In this document: piece after piece, positions 61,280-64,000 of the stretch
How the letters are laid out: every line of letters starts with the position of its first letter
Numbering within the stretch: the stretch's first letter is position 1
Origin: Rhynochetos jubatus
Lineage: Eukaryota > Chordata > Aves > Eurypygiformes > Rhynochetidae
DNA length: 64,000 bases
Assembly (NCBI GenBank): GCA_027574665.1
Contig: CM050648.1
Span: forward strand, 136,276,175 to 136,340,174
Direction of reading: 5' to 3'
The notes under the pieces: generated by a model
Databases searched by the model: none
What the model saw: only the letters and a program-made list of their open reading frames with translations
What the model was told of the DNA's origin: nothing
Position numbers and translations under genes: made by a program

Positions 61280-62895
61280 CTGAAACGGATTGAAAAAACC
61301 AAGCACGTTAGCCAGAACATTTCAGCAATTCTCTAAAAGTTAAATTATACTTTAATATGTTGATCATTGAAAAAACCCCTACCTTACGTAAGCTATTCCT
61401 CATATTTAGGCTCCTTGTTTTCTACAGCGTTAATAATGTTTGTACACTAGATTATAAAACACTAAACAATTTCCTCAGCTCTTAGATATATTTTATACTC
61501 TTGCGATTTTGTCACGAATCCCCTTTTAATTCTAGGATAAGCACTGGTAGGGATTCTCAGGACTCACTGTAAAATTATCAATTATAGCTATTCCTTCAAA
61601 TAACTGAAATTTGATTTAGAATTCGGTGATGCTGTCCTGACATAGAAGCGTTGTATTTTAGAGGCACCATTGATTTTAGCTAATCTAAAAAGGATGCCCT
61701 CACATGCTGTCAGGCACTTTAGCAATGCATGATCACCAGTGAGGGACACCAACAGCGAAAAATAATGGTAAAACAAAACAACAGACCAAAACTGAAGTGT
61801 GTAATGTAAAAACTAATGCTGTGTCAGTTGCGTTGGTAATACTGGTGGTGGTGGGGTAAAATCTATCTATGTAATAATTTTAATTGTTTGACTTTCTTAA
61901 AAATAACCACACAAATTACTGTTAGAGAGAGACTGATTCTGTGTTTGTAACTTAGCCTGAACTATCACTACCTTCAGGAGGATTTAGTCTTTCAGGGAGC
62001 AGAGAGCATCGCTAAATGATTTAGGCACGACGACTGTTGACAGCAGTTGTCTCTGTCATTCTTATCCTTTTATGCTGGCAGAAACTAATACACAAGCATC
62101 CTGCTAACTGTGGTAGTGAAGTAAGAAGCAGGGCTTCACAAAGGTATGACTTCCACTTCGCAAAGGTGGCAGCAGTTGGTTTGCGTGCAATCAGGCTTCT
62201 CTTGAATTCAGAGTTTCAACACTGCGGTAACAGCAGCTGGGAGGCAGTACCTCTTGCCATCAAGTGAACGCTAAAGGATTGACATTAACAGTAGACGGTA
62301 ACAGAACACTTCTTGTCTTGACTGACACTGAGATCAGAGGTATTTTCTTTGGCTGCCTGGGAAGTAGCTGAGGTATAGCTTGTTCTTTGCATTCAAGGAT
62401 TTCGTTTCAGCGTCAAGTAACGAGTCAGTTAAGCCGTAGGCTTAATACTACCAGGTTGTGAGTACGTCTTTCCTTACGAAGGAGGTGGCTGTTGCAGCTT
62501 GGACACTTAAGCTGCTGACAAGCTTCGTATGATGCTGTAATCGGTGCGTGTCAGACGAGGCTCGGCAGCCCGTGCAAGCAGTCAGGAGCGGTAACCCTAC
62601 GCCAAGTGGTGCATTCATGTGTTTATTGATTAGTCAATTACGGAGGAGGCAGATACACACTCTCTAAGGCGAGACATCCAGATAAAAGGGTTTAGTTTTC
62701 GGTCCTAAATTAGGTGACATCAGTGATGCAATGCAATTAGCTAAGATAATCAATATTTTACTTACAGAAGTATGGTGTGGGCCATGTATGAAAGAACGGT
62801 GCTGCGCAATTCCCAGCTCCCTGGTGGAATGTTTCCAAGTCACAGATTGCTTTAATAGTCGAAGTAAGCTTTTCCATTTTCAGTTGTATTTTTGT
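61077..62895 (-). CDS. CINP: CINP, CDK2-interacting protein (last two coding exons)
   Basis: CINP binds CDK2 and CDC7, links to ATRIP in replication stress signalling, and is part of the AFG2A/AFG2B (SPATA5/SPATA5L1)-C1orf109 complex in ribosome maturation. Two exons are seen on the minus strand: 62,895-62,766 and 61,279-61,077. The first reads TKIQLKMEKLTSTIKAICDL, then TFHQG and PFFHTWPTPYF; the second EVCLKLSEMYKQELQLKRTI, then YLSSWLYQP and MLLETGHRQC-stop. A Tyr codon is split T|AT across the junction. Both match human CINP throughout, including HTWPT and the MLLETGHR end. These give the last about 110 residues; the upstream exons must lie right of the window. Splice sites are canonical. 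Confidence 0.95.
61280..62765 (-). other. CINP intron (last)
   Basis: Unique AT-rich sequence; nothing recognised. Confidence 0.8.
62766..62895 (-). CDS. CINP: CINP penultimate coding exon
   Basis: 130 nt between acceptor CATTTTCAG and donor GTAAGTAAA; phase 0 start, one base left at the end. Not visible as a long open frame; found from the HTWPT and KMEKL motifs of the family. Confidence 0.95.
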
Positions 62896-64000
62896 CTGAA
62901 AATGATGAACATCTCAGGAACATTAGGCTCCTATAACCTTAAACCTTTTCTAAAAACACACTATTTCTGAAGACTAAATAAGTCAGCATGTTTTAACTTA
63001 CTTTTTTTAACTCCAGACAGGAATCAAAGCTGGAATTTACATAAAGTTTTAATATGAGTATGCTAGTTTTGGCTGGGAAAGAGTTACTTTTCTTCTTCTT
63101 CTTACTTTTCTTGTGCTGGAATTAGTGTCGATAATACAGGGATGGTTTTGTTACCTGTTATGTGAGCAGTGCTCACACAGACTCAAGGCCTTTTCTGCCT
63201 CTCACCCCACCAGCCAGGAGGTTGGGGGTGCACAAGAAGCTGGGAGGGGGACACAGCCAGGACAACTGACCCCAACTGACCAGGGGGATATTCCAGACCA
63301 TACGTGTCATGCTGAATATATGAAGCTGGGGAAATGGGGGGGACATTCAGAGCGATGGCATTTGATTTCCCAAGTAACCGCTAAGTGTGATGGAGCGCTG
63401 CTTTCCTGGAGATGGCTGCACACCTGCCTGCCCACGGGAAGTGGGGAATAAGTTCCTTGTTTTGCTTTGCTTGTGTGTGTGGCTTCTGCTTTACCTATTA
63501 AACTGTCTTTATCTCAAGCCAGGAGTTTTCTCACTTTTACCCTCCTGATTCTCTCCCCCATCCCACCAGGGAGGAGTGAGCGAGCAGCTGTGTGGTACTT
63601 GTTGCCAGCTGGGGTTAAACCACGACAATGAGATACCCTAAAATTTTGAACAGATATGACTTCTAATTTTGGATAATTCGTTGGTTTCCCCCATGTAGAA
63701 ATATATTAAAGCCCTCTCACTTTTTCACCTCTCTCTGGGGTTTTCCAATAGTAATGTAGTACTGGGGAAAAACATCTGACTATCTGTGAACAAGGGTGGC
63801 ACAAGCCCTATAAACACATGCTTTCTTACATTATCACGTCAAGATGACTTAAATTTGATTTCAAAAGATCAGCAGCAGCTGAGAAAAGCAGCTCAAGCTA
63901 CTACTGACAGATATATCTAGGCCAATTAACAACTTGCTTTGAAAAACAGGTCATGCCATCCACTTCCTTCATGTTCACTTGACTTTGTGCATTCCTAATA
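62896..64000 (-). other. CINP intron (continues past right edge)
   Basis: Holds the solo LTR described separately. No further CINP exon was found in the last 1.1 kb. Confidence 0.7.
63059..63626 (+). mobile_element. Solo LTR of an ERVL-type endogenous retrovirus
   Basis: A 568-nt element beginning TATGCTAGTTTTGGCTGGGA (the family start is usually TG; here TA) and ending GGTTAAACCACGACA. It is flanked by identical 5-nt direct repeats ATGAG at 63,054-63,058 and 63,627-63,631. A 5-nt duplication suits class III (ERVL). ATTAAA at 63,497-63,502 marks the plus orientation. No internal retroviral genes are present, so it is a recombined solo LTR. It lies antisense in a CINP intron. Confidence 0.85.

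Overview
The window is nuclear DNA from a bird. The repeats are CR1 LINE fragments and an ERVL-type solo LTR, introns are short, and the gene order WDR20 - MOK - tRNA-Ile - ZNF839 - CINP is the order I know from human chromosome 14q32.31. The species cannot be fixed from the sequence alone. All gene calls come from reading translations and splice sites by eye against remembered vertebrate proteins; no database search was run.

Layout. 1-19,500: the 3' part of WDR20 (+): three coding exons (1162-1344, 6193-7470/7488, 18499-18552) with two alternative C-termini. The first coding exon lies left of the window. 19,500-43,000: the interval where MOK should lie on the minus strand. Three MOK exons are recognisable in the right order with matching splice phases (36,335-36,252; 34,968-34,898; 27,851 to about 27,679). 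They carry a nonsense codon, a 6-nt loss and two frameshifts, so MOK looks like a unitary pseudogene here. The interval also holds CR1 fragments at 28.1-29.2 kb (minus), 32.7-33.7 kb (plus) and 37.8-38.7 kb (plus). 43,200-44,100: a CpG island with an RFX X-box and NRF1-like motifs, in the position expected for the MOK promoter. 44,968-45,041: an intact tRNA-Ile(AAT) gene. 45,256-57,158: complete ZNF839 (+), eight coding exons, 1,114 codons before the stop, with a poly(A) signal at 57,525. 61,077-62,895: the last two coding exons of CINP (minus), convergent with ZNF839. A solo LTR sits in the next CINP intron at 63,059-63,626.

The genes are not an operon; they share only a conserved neighbourhood. 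WDR20 activates USP12/USP46 deubiquitinases, CINP works with CDK2/ATR signalling and ribosome maturation factors, ZNF839 is a poorly characterised zinc-finger protein, and MOK is in other vertebrates a cilium-associated kinase. The most interesting observation is the loss of MOK while its splice sites and a probable ciliary-type promoter persist.
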